Part shown: positions 8,821 through 21,380 of the stretch, piece after piece
How positions within the stretch are numbered: position 1 is the stretch's first letter
How the letters are laid out: each line of letters begins with the position of its first letter
Assembly: GCA_020698575.1 (NCBI GenBank)
Contig: CM036256.1
Span: 12,601,908-12,665,907 of the forward strand
Reading direction: 5' to 3'
Origin: Bostrychus sinensis
Lineage: Eukaryota; Chordata; Actinopteri; Gobiiformes; Eleotridae
Length of the DNA stretch: 64,000 nucleotides
The notes under the pieces: model-generated
What the model was told of the DNA's origin: nothing
What the model saw: only the letters and a program-made list of their open reading frames with translations
Databases searched by the model: none
Position numbers and translations under genes: made by a program

Positions 8821-11750
8821 CGGAAAACACAACTCCAGGTATGTTTGTGATGAGAGAGCAACATTATAGCAGGGCAGAAAGGTTGAATTTGCCTTACAAT
8901 GCTTTAATAATAAATAAATTAACTAATTAAGACTGAGAGCTTGAGAGTATTATGTTTGTTTATTTACGTGCACACTCACCTCTCTGTGCACTCTGACTTC
9001 TCCATGGCTCAACAGGGTTACAGCCCTCACTGGAGAAGCCCAGACAGAGCAATGATGCAACAGCCCCCCCACCCCACCCCCGTAACTCATAAATCATTCA
9101 GTGGTCAGTGTCTTTGAGGGACAAGAACACAAAAGGGGTGTGCCTGCCTGCCCTGCTCTGCTCTGCTCTGCCCCGGCCCGCCACCAAAGGCCTGCAATAT
9201 CACACTGTTCTTGGCTTAAACCCCATCTAGAGCCGCTCCCTGTCACTGCTGCCTATTAAGCGGGAGGCACGGCAGCCCCTCTGGGACCAACAACGCGCTG
9301 GAACAGACAGGCGACGAGAAAATAAGGGAGGTGTGGGCGGATCTAGACCACTGATCAAGAGAGGAGTAGCTCGTGGCATAGAAGGGGAACACTTTAGTTG
9401 TATTGCTTGGGTGATCATGGGTAACCACCGCTATCCATCATTTATTATGAGCCTAGCAAGCAAAATGACCAACGCAAACATAATTTTCCTCAGCTTAAAA
9501 TAACAACCTGAGAGAAGAAGCAAAATAAAAAAAAAGAATAAAAGTCAGACGGCATCAAACGGATCATCTGAGTTCCCTACGTTCCAGGAACATCTTTTAG
9601 TTGTTGTTCCAGGACCATCCCCGCAAAGGACCAGTCACCTTATTATGATGTCATAAGTCTGGGCCTTAAGGGAAGAAACTTATGAGAAGGGTCTGTCAGA
9701 TTTATAAGAACTGGATTAGGAATAAAGTCATGGCTGCTGTTGTTTTCAGTGGTCGTTGCTCAATGGCACAGACCAAGCATGCACGCTCTTGTTTTGCAAT
9801 CTCCTCTGACCAATGACCAAGTTCATAGGTTTAAAATAGATTATAAAACATTAAAAAATCCCCAGGTATTGGAAGTTGTAGGTGTCCTGTCAGCCGAACA
9901 CCAAGCGTTTCTTTTTATGTCACCTAAGATACAATGCCTAAACTTAATCAAACACTAAAAACAACCAAACAGTGGATCTTACTAAAAGAGGTAAGTTATC
10001 TGTACTTGTTTCTGCTAAATATTTACTTATTCCAAATGTGGTAAATTAACTTAAATCTAAAAAGTCAACTAATAACCTGCTTGTATGTGTCACTGTCACT
10101 TTAATAGTTTTGAACTGTTTAAGTTTTACTCACCGATTTATACTTTTTACTTTTTGTTATGGAAAATCCAGTAAAATTAATATTTCCCTACTATCAAATA
10201 ATTATTCTTTTACTAAAAATGTGTTCAAATGTATAAATAATAATAACAAAAAAGACTCCTTAGAAAAATAATTACATTAATTATTTATTATTACTAGTAT
10301 ATTTTATATACTAGTAACTAGTACATTAGTAGTAGGATTTCTAGGCTTTATTAAGAGGACAGATGCCGAGACAGGCTGTAGTTGCCCTGCATATACACCA
10401 CAGCTCTACTATGGCGGGACACCATTTAACCAGTTATTAATTTACTTTTTATGTCCTGAACATACCTGTTATCTGTGGTATATGTTAGATGGAAAGCAAA
10501 ATAGAACATATTTCTGATATAAATAAGTAATTATATGAACCTAAATAATGTAAAATATTATGTATAATATAACATGTGAGTTAAATGGATTTTACAGTGT
10601 ATCCAGATATGTCTGTGACTCTCACTCATCCAGGCTAATTGAGTCACAACAAAAGGTTTAAAAAGCAGTCATCCAGACTTGGTTTTTAAAGTTGAAAATG
10701 TGTCACCTCTTATCCAAGAAGCTTTCTCAATTCTAAAATTAAACTGTTAAGAGAGTTGGTTTATATGCTCCTGAAAGAGGAGTTTTAGACCTGAAACTAA
10801 ATTCTATTGGTTCAGGAGACTAAACAGACTATGAAAAAGCCAGAATGGTTTTGGGTCATTAGAAGTCCTTTATCCTCAGCAGGAGTGAGAGTCGTTAACC
10901 CTCCCCAGCCTGGTCAGCTCCTTCAGATGTTAATGACCTGAGTGACACTGCTTTCTTCTGTTTGTTTAACCAGATAGGACTTCTACATTATAAAAATAAC
11001 ATAAAAATGTACATAAAAAATTCACTTAACCCACACGTTGACCCTAACCATAAACCCAAACAAGGATTTTACATTTATTTCATGATGGTTAAAGATACAA
11101 GGATTTTTTACTGTCTTTAAATGTACTCTGTCATTTCCTGTTTAAGGCTCAGACCTATAACATTATAATGAGCTGATTCCTGGAAAGTTTCTGGAACATC
11201 AGCAGCTCAGAGAAATCAGATTGTGCTGCATCAAACCATCCATACACTAGCCTTACATACAGTGGTTTCACATGTACTCTAGTTGTTATGACAAGCCCGA
11301 GCCCCCCCCACACACTCAAACACACACACTCACATGCACACACACACAAACGCACATGCACTCCCCCCTTTTTTAGCCATGTTTTGCTTGTCTCCAACTC
11401 CTCTGGGGAATATCAGGCTCGTTAGCTTCTAAAAATAATCCGTCAGCTTTACGAGCTGGCTGCCTGTTGGTCTGTTGTTTGATGTTGGCAGGTAACGCTC
11501 CTGCACTGAGGTCTTTGTCTCGAGAAGCAACCACCTGCTGATGCAATCGATGTTTAGGAGAGGGGATCTCTGGATCAAAAACACAAAAAGAAGCTATAAG
11601 AAGCTAAAGCTAAATACTGGATTGTGTTATGATGATGGTTTGTCTTTGTTTACAAATCACGTAATGTACAACAAAATAATACAATAATATGTAGTGATAT
11701 TATTTAACACTGAACCTACAGTATAGTCATCTGCTCCCTAGTATTAATTT
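8821..11750. other. no gene: unique and decayed repeat sequence
   Basis: I see no coding exon. At about 10345-10410 a minus-strand tRNA-like SINE head is recognisable (compare 16795-16865). The GC-richer piece 9140-9330 is unique and could be regulatory. A (CA)n-like run lies at 11307-11353. Confidence 0.4.
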
Positions 11751-11751
11751 T

Positions 11752-11842
11752 GCATAGGTTTTACACCAGATGCCCTTCCTGAAGCAACCCTGTCTATACA
11801 TCCAAGCTTAGGACTAGCACAAAGAACACACTGGCTTGTGAA
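11752..11842 (-). repeat. tRNA-SINE body, left arm of an inverted pair
   Basis: The minus-strand copy reads CACAAGCCAGTGTGTTCTTT, CTAGTCCTAAGC, then AGGAAGGGCATCTGGTGTAA. Its partner at 11900-11991 is in the opposite orientation with a spacer of about 57 bp, so the RNA could fold back. Confidence 0.85.
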
Positions 11843-11899
11843 CCCTTGTGGTTGTGTATTGCGGTTTAAATTAATAAAATAAATCCAGCAACAGTTGGT

Positions 11900-11991
11900 C
11901 TCAAGCCAGTGTACTCTTTGTGCCAGTCCCAAGCCGGGATAATTGGAGAGGGACGCATCAAGAAGAGCATCCAGTCTAAAATTTGTGCCAA
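11900..11991 (+). repeat. tRNA-SINE body, right arm of an inverted pair
   Basis: The plus-strand copy has TCAAGCCAGTGTACTCTTTG, CCAGTCCCAAGC, AATTGGAGAGGG and AGCATCCAGTCTAAAA. It is diverged from the left arm but clearly homologous. Confidence 0.85.
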
Positions 11992-13411
11992 ACCAATAGG
12001 AGGTAATGTTTTTTTATTCCATACTAAGAGTTAGTCTCATCTTTAAATTTACATTTTGTAAGGGGCGCAAAATAAACAGTACCTCTGGATGCAATAAAGT
12101 CTTCCCAATTTTAGATAAACACTTTACAGGATTTCTAGTGTAAAGTGAATGGGGTTGTGGGTAAATGGTCCAGTGTGTCCCCCAACAAGGGGCTGTAATG
12201 CATGCATCCCAGACTGATTTAGATGAAATGTGACAGCTCAGAAAACCATTAAAATAGTAACTTCATACTTTTACTCTATAAAAAGTTCTCAAAGTTTGGG
12301 GAAGAAAAGCTTGGTTGCTTTTCCAGTTCAGTCCCACATTTGGGTACAGGTTAGTACAGTAGTTTTACCAATTTTGAGCACTTTTGGAAATATAGTGCAC
12401 AGTTAGCTCTATATGTTCAGAAATAGCGTGTTGAATTTCCTGAATTTTTAACTTTACTTTTACCAAATTTAGAAAAGATGCCACATTTGCAGCAGACTGT
12501 CAGAATGTGACCCATAAGTACGCTTTTGCAATGCCACAGGTGGAACATAAATGGGACACAAGCTTGAATGAAGCATAGTTACCCAGAGCATATGTGGTTG
12601 AGGCAATGTTTAATTTGATTATTTGAAGTTTTACCTTTGAGTTTTATTGCGCATGTTGTGCTCACAGGGCAGTAAATCCAATCAGAAACCATCTGAACGT
12701 TGAGGATGACAGTGCTGACTCCACCTCAAACGTCCTGCGGTGGCAAATCCTATTGATCTGAGTGCAAGCATTATTAATGGTTTGCAAATACAACCCTGAG
12801 TGAGATCGTGTTTGCCGGACTTCTCCTCCGTGTGAATCCATTAAGTCTTAGGAGCACGCAGGCACTAACTGTAATTTGTCATTGCTCGTTTCAACATCCC
12901 TATGCCCACAAGGCCCTGACTGAAACTAACCTGCTAAAATCCCTGATGCGTGCGGCTCCATGTTGTTTTACATCAAACGGACGTCTTTAAAGCTGGAGAG
13001 AGATCTGTGCCTCCTCTCTGCTTCTCGGGCTGTGTGTGGATGACAATAGCAGAGCAGTGGTGGCCCTGTAGGTGGGCACCCTGTCGCCTTGTGAAGCTAC
13101 TCAAGCACAGTGACTCGACTTCAAGCTGCTCTTGTGATTTCACTTTATCAGCTCGAAGGTGTTGTGTTTGCAGTTTGCAGAAGCAGGTCATGCGTAACAA
13201 TAACAAAGTAATATTTCAAATTATTCAAAATATAAACATAACATTAGGGGAAACGGCTTGACTTTTGATAATAGATACACAAGCAGAGATGGAAGAAAGT
13301 GTAATTTTTTTTTAGTGCCTTTTTGAGGGGACAAAGTGACTTACGCAGGAATATTTTAAAGATCTCTAAATGAGTAAAAGTACTACTACTCTCAAAAGTA
13401 CTGGTCTATAC
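11992..13411. other. no gene: mostly unique sequence
   Basis: No exon with convincing splice context is seen. The block 12660-13160 is non-repetitive and relatively GC-rich. Short open frames in it show no recognisable protein. Confidence 0.4.
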
Positions 13412-13412
13412 T

Positions 13413-13668
13413 TATAGGAGCCATATTATGCTTTTAACAGGCTTTTTGAAATAATTTTGGACACCTTTGATTAGGTGTGTGTTGCCCCCTGCTGGCAATG
13501 GTGGGGATGGGCCAGGGCATAAAATGGCCATTTAGCACAGCTATTAGCGACATGATGCTAACAGATAAATGAGCTGACTGCTGCACAGACTCATCAAACA
13601 GGATCACTCAAACATGTGTAAATGAAACAAAATACTACACCAGAAATGTTTTTGAGGTGCAAACAAAA
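13413..13668 (-). mobile_element. TTAA-type MITE, subfamily A, truncated
   Basis: The minus-strand copy starts with the GAGCCATATTATGCTTTTAA end and runs through GCCCCCTGCTGG, 'GACATGATGCTAACAGATAA', GAGCTGACTGCT, GTAAATGAAACAAAATACTA and TTTTTGAGGTGCAAAC. The other terminus seen in the full copy at 61539-62046 is lost. It carries a CTCF-like motif at 13481-13495. Confidence 0.85.
13481..13495 (-). promoter_or_regulatory. CTCF-like motif CCAGCAGGGGGCAAC
   Basis: On the minus strand the 15-mer matches the core CTCF consensus (CCASYAGRKGGC) throughout the core. It lies inside a MITE copy. Binding is inferred, not shown. Confidence 0.4.
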
Positions 13669-14837
13669 CACCAAACAAAAGTTGAATTACAATGATAAGA
13701 TAATTCAACAAATACTTTTACTTCTTCAAGAGTAATAACTATTTGGAAGTAACAAGTACGCATGCTAACACTTGCTGTGTGTGGTCCACTTAAGTCAAAA
13801 CCTGATGCCTTTCTTGTGGAAGTCAGGTTTGTTTGTGGAGATGTGAATGCACAATCAAACTTTTGTGTGGACCAAAGATGTGAATTCTGGCTAATTCTGC
13901 CTAAAATTGGAGATCCCAGTATGGTTAACTTTGAGTCCTGGTACAGTCTGAATGAAGTGATAATGCAGCGTGAACCACACAAACTAAGTTAAGTGAAGTG
14001 GGAAAAAAAGTGCCCTAGATTATAACTAGAAAATAAGGAAAGATGTGACTCAACTGTTGCTAAATGCTTAAAATGTATGTTTCAAATTTGTATAAAAGTT
14101 GCTGTAAACACTGCCAAAAACAACAAACATTTCATACTATTCAGTGAAGAATGTCTGCTACTGTTTTTGAACTGATTTTGCTCCTCTAAACTTATACTTA
14201 ATACATTAAATACTATGAATGTCCACATTAAGACAACACTTACAGTAGAGTACGATTGACCAATTTATGAGCAGGGTTTCCTCTCATTTTTAGAAAATGT
14301 TGGCACACTGCCCCCCACAGGCAAGGAGTGTTTCAGCCTTTTTCTGTGAGTCCAGCTGGACCGACACAGCCCAGTGTGAATGTGAACCAGACCAATTAGA
14401 TCCGCAGCACAGGTGCAACTTTGGTCCCCAGTCACAGAGTCTAGCGAACAGTACAGGGGGTGTGAACACAGAGCAAACAGACTTGTGTAGCATATAGGCT
14501 ACAACAGCTTTATGCCAATCCCAATAGATTTGGAGCAAGCTGTCTCATCCCACCTCCGCCTCAGCTCCTTCTATTGCCCCACTTCAGTTAAGTCAGAGTC
14601 AACACCTCAGTGTACATATACAGTGAAGATACAATCCAAATTCACAAAAGTTAGGACTAAAAAAAAACAAAAAAAAACAAAACATTTTATTATTTTTTTA
14701 TAAGAGATACTTCCTTCCATTATCCAAAGACATGTACAGGCGAACTGTCCCCGCAGTGAGTAAATGGTTTCCTGTTGGTGCATGTTTCTGTATCACTGTG
14801 AGAAAGGTAGTGTTATTGTCAAGGGCATACTTATCGA
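13669..14837. other. no gene: unique AT-rich spacer
   Basis: No coding or RNA feature is supported. Poly-A-rich sequence lies at 14660-14690. Confidence 0.4.
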
Positions 14838-15152
14838 GACCAAGACCAGTCCAAGTCCCGAGAGAACTGAGACCAAAACAAGGTTGAGACTTTCAGGATT
14901 CGAGACCAAATCCTGTAAACTAACACTAAAATGTGTTTCAAATACAATTTTAATGTAACAGACTCCACAAACAAACAGAGACAGATTATTTTCCTGGTTC
15001 TTCTGATGCTGAAAACAAATTATCCAAAGTTATGAAGAATAGTATTTTCCTATAATGCTTGGTAACTGGGACAAGACTGAGTAAAATTGGATTCGAGACC
15101 GAGACTGAGTAAAACTGCAGCCAAGACCAAGACGAGACCAAGACCATAACAA
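14838..15152 (+). repeat. degenerate 'GAGACCAAGACC' tandem-like repeat patches
   Basis: Two patches (about 14838-14910 and 15072-15152) are built from GAGACCAAGACC/GAGACCGAGACTGAGT units. They are probably the expanded interior of one old interspersed element. Confidence 0.6.
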
Positions 15153-16790
15153 AAGGCCGCTCTCAGGTGCTACAAGTAAAGATATAGGGATATTCCAGCT
15201 GCAACAGACAAGTGTCAGACCATTGCTCTTGGTGTGCCCCGCCTCAGGCCCACAGTTGCTGCAACAGGCTCCATCCACACATGACCTCATATGGGACTAA
15301 GAAAATGAATAAGTATAATTGTCCCAACATGTTTTTTTTGTCTTACCTCACTCAAAAAGATGGTTATCCAAATTCTATCCAGCCATAATCATAAGTGAGA
15401 GATTGTTAGATGATGCTTAACAAAAACAAAACTATATCGCTGACCTTTGGAGTTCAATGGCAGGCGAACAGCTCCACCAGTCGTCGTGTTTTTGAGTGCC
15501 TAACTGCAGCTCATTGTGATTTGGGGCGAGGCTGTCCAAACACTGAATAATGCATTATTGCTGGAGCAATGAGGTGCGAAAACTCGGAGTGATATTAGCG
15601 CCAAGAAACATGCTGGAGCTCTTTTTGCCACTTCTTGCTATCACCTGCCTCTGAGCTAACAACAGTAGAAGAAGCAGACACCCTATTACCCGCTTTTTTC
15701 CCAAACGGATATATCCATCGGTGCGTCCCTTTACACATGATTCATCTTATTCCTACAAGCTGTGCCAGATAACCTGAATGAAACCGGAGATAATGAATGG
15801 AGAATAAATGTTTGTCGGGATGTGGCGGCTCATCAGAAGCACATTTACACAGTGGGGTGATGTCAAGAGTTTTATTATTTATATTTTTTTATTCTTTTTA
15901 ATGAATGTGAAAAAGGTGTGAGCAATGGGGCTGTCTGTATAAGGCAGTTATAAGTGTAACCATATAACGTGAATGGACAAATAGTGTCTAGTCAAAAAGA
16001 TATGAAGACATGTGACATCCACCCACAGGTTGTTTTAACGCCTCAGGAAACTGGCTGAAAGTAGAAGCCAATTAATAGTTTTTAAAAAGACTTGGACAAC
16101 ACAGCGCACATCAAAACAAGTTTCAAGGACCATTTTCAGGTTTAGTTTTTAAAATAACTAAATAGATAAAACGGAAAGACCGACCTCATGACGCAAACTC
16201 ATTGACGCATTTTTGTGCACCTGCCTCATGCTGCTGAATATTAACTTTAAGCCCGCTATAATTGTAAAACTAAAAATAATACGTTGCACTTTCATGTATC
16301 AGATTAGCACATAGACATTAGACATTGTTAGACAAGGACTGTAATTTACTATTATCTTTATCCCTTGACAATACTCATTTACCTGTGTCAACTCAGTAGC
16401 ATACATGTCAAATGAATGAATGTATTGCTGTGTGTTAGTATTCTTGCCAGTCATACCCATTCACCTCCGTAGAAAGTGGGTATGAAATCTCTTGTCTTCA
16501 TAGCAATCCTCACTCTGTAGAAATCCTGGCCAATTGTAACTGAAATAAGGCAGATTTAATGCATGCAAAGCTTAATTTTCAACTCTGAAAATCCACTTTA
16601 AGATCACAGTGTGCAGACTGTTCTTTGGCATAGGAAAGAAATTAGAATGTCAAGCTAAAAAATTAAGGAAATGTGTTTTGGACTTTACTCGAAGCTGCAG
16701 TGACAATATAGCTTGTGATATTTGACCTTAGCAAAAAGTATGTTCTTATTTTTCACATTTACTTTTCCTTTACAGACATTTGGCAAATCT
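15153..16790. other. no gene: unique sequence, candidate regulatory block
   Basis: The segment 15460-15860 has high complexity, no repeat signature and no open frame of note. It contains TAATGCATTATTGCTGGAGC and GATAATGAATGGAGAATAAA. Such islands in a gene desert are often enhancers, but conservation cannot be tested here. Confidence 0.3.
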
Positions 16791-16794
16791 CGGA

Positions 16795-16865
16795 GTCCGG
16801 AGTAGAACCCATAACACCGAGGTAGGCTATATTTGCCCTGTATATACGCCACACTGAGCTGTACC
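16795..16865 (-). repeat. tRNA-like SINE head
   Basis: The minus-strand tRNA-like promoter region (box-B-like 'GGGTTCTACTCC', box-A-like TGGTACAGCTCAGTGTGG) resembles 36752-36832 and 10345-10410. Confidence 0.6.
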
Positions 16866-16948
16866 ATACACTGGTTCACTCATTTTGGCATAAAATGTTT
16901 CTTTTAGACAACTCTAGCATCAATATTTTGTAGTAATCAAGCCAAAGG

Positions 16949-17035
16949 AGGTCCCAAGCTACTGTACTCTTTGTGCCAATCCCAGGCTCAGATAAATAGA
17001 GAGGATTGTGCAGCCTATTCCAAAACATTACGCAC
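16949..17035 (+). repeat. tRNA-SINE body copy
   Basis: Contains CCCAAGCTACTGTACTCTTT, GTGCCAATCCCAGGCTCAGA and TAAATAGAGAGGATTG, matching the family. The end of the copy is decayed. Confidence 0.75.
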
Positions 17036-18185
17036 ACTAGGAGGCAGAGGCTAAAAAATACATATCTATATTTTGAGGTATACATATTTTAATACATTTT
17101 TAAAGGTTGTATACTGTATTTATAATTGTAATGTTAAGTCAAATCAAATAACAATATCTTTAGACCTTAACATACATATTGTTTGATGATGCACTCTACA
17201 ATATGAGACTGATATCAACATCACAACTTCAATAATCCAGTATGGGACAAAAGAACTTCTCTGTGGCAGCAGAGCAGCACCGTGACACTCCCTGTTTATT
17301 ATACAAAACCTGAAGGGAAAGTGTGAAGACGCATTGAGCTATCACAACCTCTTTCTTCCTAATCACAGGCGCAGAAATCCATTTGGAAACAAAATAAACC
17401 ACCACAGACGTCTCCAAAAAACTTCATGAAATCGCTCAGTTACAAAGATCCTAGAGCTCGCTTTGCACCAAAACGGATTTCAGTTTTTGGGAGGGGGGAA
17501 GGCACAAAGCTGCACTCAGGCTTTTCCCATCTTTTCACACGTATTTGAAAATAAAGGAAAGATACCTGCTGCCTGCCTGTGAGTGACGGGGAACTCTTTG
17601 GGGGGGTGCGAGGAGGGGGAGAACAGAGGGAAATGATGCAACCAGCCCCGCTCTTCATTCGCACCTGTGAGCGACATCCTGCGCTCCCCGGGGCCCCGGA
17701 TCTGCGCGGCGCTGTGTCTGCCACCATTCCCATCTCACTCCTGTCTTCTCAAGTGTTCGGGGGGGAATTCACTCCCACACCATATTCCACCAGCAGCCAG
17801 GTTTGTGATATGACACAATGGGAAAGATATGATGCTAGGAAAGGCATGGCAAATTTGTAAAGTATGGGTTTTATGTTTGGAACATTGCGTTTTTCTCATA
17901 GTTTGTCATTTGTGGAGTCAAAACATTTCATATTTCATACTTACTTTTGCATTTTTTTATTCAAGAATAGAAATTATACTAGACTAGAAGCATTCACTCA
18001 TATTGCTGTGGTAAGGATATAGTGCCTTTGCCTCTAAATGCTCTCTTCATTGAGCCACATCTCAGAATAATAAAAACTCCTCAGATAATTCTTGGATGCA
18101 GACAGTAATCCAGAGCCACACTGATTTATAATGATAAGGATAAGTACTGCTAAACCTGGACTGGAACCATTGTTTAGAGGAGATA
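17036..18185. other. no gene: unique, with a GC-rich block
   Basis: The region 17430-17780 is GC-richer with several CpGs and no protein match in any frame. It is a possible regulatory island. A decayed tRNA-like SINE head lies near 18010-18060. Confidence 0.35.
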
Positions 18186-18189
18186 TATT

Positions 18190-18600
18190 TTACTTTTATT
18201 CATATTTTTAAACCAATCTTGGTCACCTGTAGAACAGCATTGCATGTTTTACAACCTTTAAAAACATTATCTGACTAAAAGAAAACGTTTTTAATAAGTA
18301 CTCTGCTGGTGCCATAAAGAAACAGGTGAAGAGACCAGCAGAGGGCAGCAGAGTGCAGCAGAGGGCAGAGTGCTGTGGTCTTTTGAACATAATCAAAGAA
18401 AAAAAGAGCACTTCACTTTCTTAAAACTTTGTGTATGATGCCAGTTTTCTACAAAATGAAAAATGTCTCTGAGGAATCAGTGGAAACAGAGCTGTACACA
18501 GTTTCTGGATAAAGGAATGAGAGCAGAGTGGATGTAGAGGGCTTGTTGAGTGGTCAGTGCTTCCTGAAGTGGGCAGGGGTTTGGTTTCCCTTATAGCCCT
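18190..18600 (-). mobile_element. TTAA-type MITE, subfamily B, truncated
   Basis: The minus-strand copy is collinear with 59100-59500: 'AAACCAATCTTGGTCACCTG', 'AGAACAGCATTGCATGTTTT', ATAAAGAAACAGGTGAAGAG, then TGGTCAGTGCTTCCTGAAG. It contains a short local duplication of CAGAGGGCAGCAGAGTG. Confidence 0.85.
18335..18349 (+). promoter_or_regulatory. CTCF-like motif CCAGCAGAGGGCAGC
   Basis: Matches the CTCF core consensus. A second related CAGCAGAGGGCAGAG follows at about 18356-18370. Confidence 0.4.
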
Positions 18601-19431
18601 TATGTTTTTTTCATTGACCCATTCCTGCCCATTATTTTGTAAATTATCTAGGTAACAAACTTGCAAACCAACATCACAAAAAATATACCTTCTTTGGCAG
18701 TGGGCTATATATCCTCATTGCTAGTGGACAAATCATTATTTTTCTGTAACAGCCCTCGTGTCATGATATATCAGAAATGTTTGCTATTGCATGGAGCAGA
18801 ACTTTCTTTGTCAGCGGCAGTGAACTATGCCTAAATACTGTATGTTGTGGGAAAAATGCAAAAAGTTGGTAGCCTTCCAGTTTAGTTTTGTTTAGATTAT
18901 TCTTTCTTTGTCAGGGACCATGTACAAATGCATTAGTTTAACAGGGAAAGAGATACTTTGTACCAGATTTTGCTAGCTATTTTTGATCTGCAGTCCCTGG
19001 GCAGGGGAGCACAACAATAAAACATTACACAGTACAAAAGTTAACATTAATTCATGGTTAAAGTACTTACTGTATTACCAAGCTACTATGTAAAAAGGCT
19101 TTTTAGCCTTAATTCATTATTAATTAAAATACTTTCAAATACAGGTAATTAACAGTGAATACTGACGAATACAGGTAACAATGTTAACAGCGTTAGTTTG
19201 TCTGACGTTGGCACAGTTGATTATTGGAATATGTTTTTTTATTTTTTGAGAAAAATGATGATAGGGGATAGGGCTATGTGACAGCATTTATGCAGCACTG
19301 ACTAAGCATTTATTTATGCAACAAAATACTATGCTAAAATATTTTGTGGGGAAAAATGCAGTTGAACCACTAAAGCTACCCTAAGTCAATTATATTATAC
19401 TTCTGCAGAAGCAGACAGCAGCTAACTTTTA
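18601..19431. other. no gene: AT-rich, contains an old repeat piece
   Basis: A fragment around 18905-19045 (CAGGGACCATGTACAAATGC...CAGTCCCTGGGCAGG) looks like an interspersed repeat I cannot name. No coding feature is seen. Confidence 0.35.
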
Positions 19432-19439
19432 ACAAAGAG

Positions 19440-20529
19440 CAGGCACGTGCAGAGGGGGGGGGGGCGGAGGGGGCTTGAGCACCTGCCCCTTTTGCCCCTT
19501 GCCTCCAAGTGCCCTTTTGGTCCTTGGTCTTTTTTTTTTTTTTTTTTTTTTAAGGGCTTTAAGCCCTTATGTGGCTCTTCATAAGGACATTTATTCATTC
19601 ATTAATTATTAATAATTTGAAATAAATGACATCACACGGCCGCCAGCACCTCGTGACCTTTAACCTTTTGCCTCCGTGAGTTGCGCAGCTGTCACATGAC
19701 CCTCGCGCAGCTGAAAACAGTGGAGAAAGAGCGGACTGCGAAGCCAATAAAGAGGGCTGTTATCATTTTTTTGGTCCCGATTCCAGAACTTACAACCCAG
19801 TATAATCACTGAAAATGAAAGAACCGTGTCCCGGGATTTGTAAGACAAAGCCATGAAAGTATTATGCACGCACGTTGGATAATTTCTGTTTAAATACGGA
19901 GCTTTTGACCGCTACTTGCTAACCAACTAGATATTTACAAAATGCTTCCATAAAATGCTTTGTGATTGTTGTTAGCATAAAATCATTTTATTTTTAGACC
20001 GGGTTGCTTATAAATAATGGATTGCAGTTAGCATTTAGGCATTTTAATGCATTTAAATTGCGAGAATTTGCTATAATTGTGCAAAAATACAAACTAGTTG
20101 GTGATGGGAGCTGGCAAAATGTGATCTGAAAAGAAAAAATGTGATGTCCCAAAATCTTGTTCCCACATAACTTATTTAATTTATTACTAAAAATGTCTAA
20201 GGACTTTCTCATAGCACTGGGAATATTTCTCATCTTGTCAGAGCATGGATAAAATTACATGATTTAGTTTAGTGTCATGCAGTGTTTGTTTTTGTTTACA
20301 TTTTATATGTTCATTAGTTTTTTACAATTTTCCCAAAATTGTATTAAAAATGTATAGCTTCATCCTTACTGTATTGCAATATATCATAGTATACACAGAA
20401 ATGTAATAGTTGTGTGAGAGTCTTGCTTGCCACAGTCCTAACACAACAGTGTTTTAAAATCTGGTTATATGTATGTGCCCCTTTTTCGCTTTGAGCACCT
20501 GCCCCTGTAGAAGTCTCTGCACGTGCCTG
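19440..20529. mobile_element. 1.09-kb non-autonomous hAT-like element
   Basis: The ends are a perfect 15-bp terminal inverted repeat, CAGGCACGTGCAGAG. A longer imperfect inverted match includes GAGCACCTGCCCCT on both sides. It is flanked by the perfect 8-bp direct duplication ACAAAGAG (19432-19439 and 20530-20537). An 8-bp duplication and CAGG-type ends point to the hAT superfamily. No transposase frame is intact, so it is probably an internally deleted copy moved in trans. A poly-T run lies at 19530-19550. Confidence 0.9.
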
Positions 20530-20744
20530 ACAAAGAGTGATTGTTTAAGTGACAAGAAAGTGAAGTGAATGCCTGTTTGAAGTACTATCAGTCAACAGCC
20601 TGAGGTTATATGGCTCTCTGGTAACCGTGAAGATAAAGGTTTAATAAAATCATGGGGGTACAACAAAACAGAAAAAAGTGGTAGTGTGTGTGTGTTTTTT
20701 AATGTTATTGGTGACATCTGTTGGATTTACAGCTCACTCTTTTT

Positions 20745-20870
20745 AGCATGTAAACAACTATGGTAGCCCTGTAGGGACATGCTGTTGTATATGAACAAAC
20801 TAAGTGGAAGTTTAAAAAAGTGTGCTTCCCTTTCCGCAGTGCTCAGTTTGTCCACTCTGAGCAGCTGTAG
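20745..20870 (+). repeat. dispersed repeat, second copy at 54640-54822
   Basis: Shares GCATGTAAACAACTATGGTA, GCCCTGTAGGGACATGCTG and GCAGTGCTCAGTTTGTCCAC with the 54.6-kb copy. The family is unknown to me. Confidence 0.65.
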
Positions 20871-20989
20871 TACAGTACAGACATGAAGTAAAGGAACTGT
20901 GGCAGTATACGTATATACTATTGATATTATTGTTTTTATTATTGTTCAATTACATATATTATAGTTGGTTAAAAAGACTCAGGGGTCCA

Positions 20990-21235
20990 CTATGGCAGAG
21001 TGGTTAGCTTTCCTGCCTCTCAGCATGAAGGTTGTGGGTCCAATTTCTGGCCCCCCACCATCCAAAGACATGCATGTGCTAGGAGATATGTTTAATCTAT
21101 ATTGCCCCTAGTGCATGAATGTGAGTGAATGGTGGTCAGTATATGTCCCATAGTTGCAGGTATAAGCTCCAGCCATCCATGAGCCCTAAAAGGAAGAAAC
21201 AAAAGAAGATGAATGAACAAATGAATGAATGAGCA
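20990..21235 (+). repeat. tRNA-derived SINE, near full length
   Basis: The head has box-A-like TGGCAGAGTGGTTAGC and box-B-like GGTTGTGGGTCCAATTTC. The body has 'CCAAAGACATGCATGTGCTA', ATTGCCCCTAG, 'TGAATGTGAGTGAATGGT' and TAAGCTCCAGCCATCC, and the tail is (GAATGAAT)n. This is a common fish SINE layout. Related copies lie at 42.6 and 51.3 kb. Confidence 0.85.
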
Positions 21236-21380
21236 GAGCATTTATAAAGTATAGGCTGTGTCAAATGCACAATAAGGAAACATATTTCTTTGTACAATAC
21301 TTGTAGCCCACACTGAATGGCATATCAATGTAAAAAATAAAACAAATAAATAATAAGAAGAAATTTAAAGGTACTCTTTG

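Noticed and set aside
20990..21062. Genuine tRNA gene
   Set aside because: It is the head of a tRNA-derived SINE with the common fish SINE body and GAAT-repeat tail following directly.
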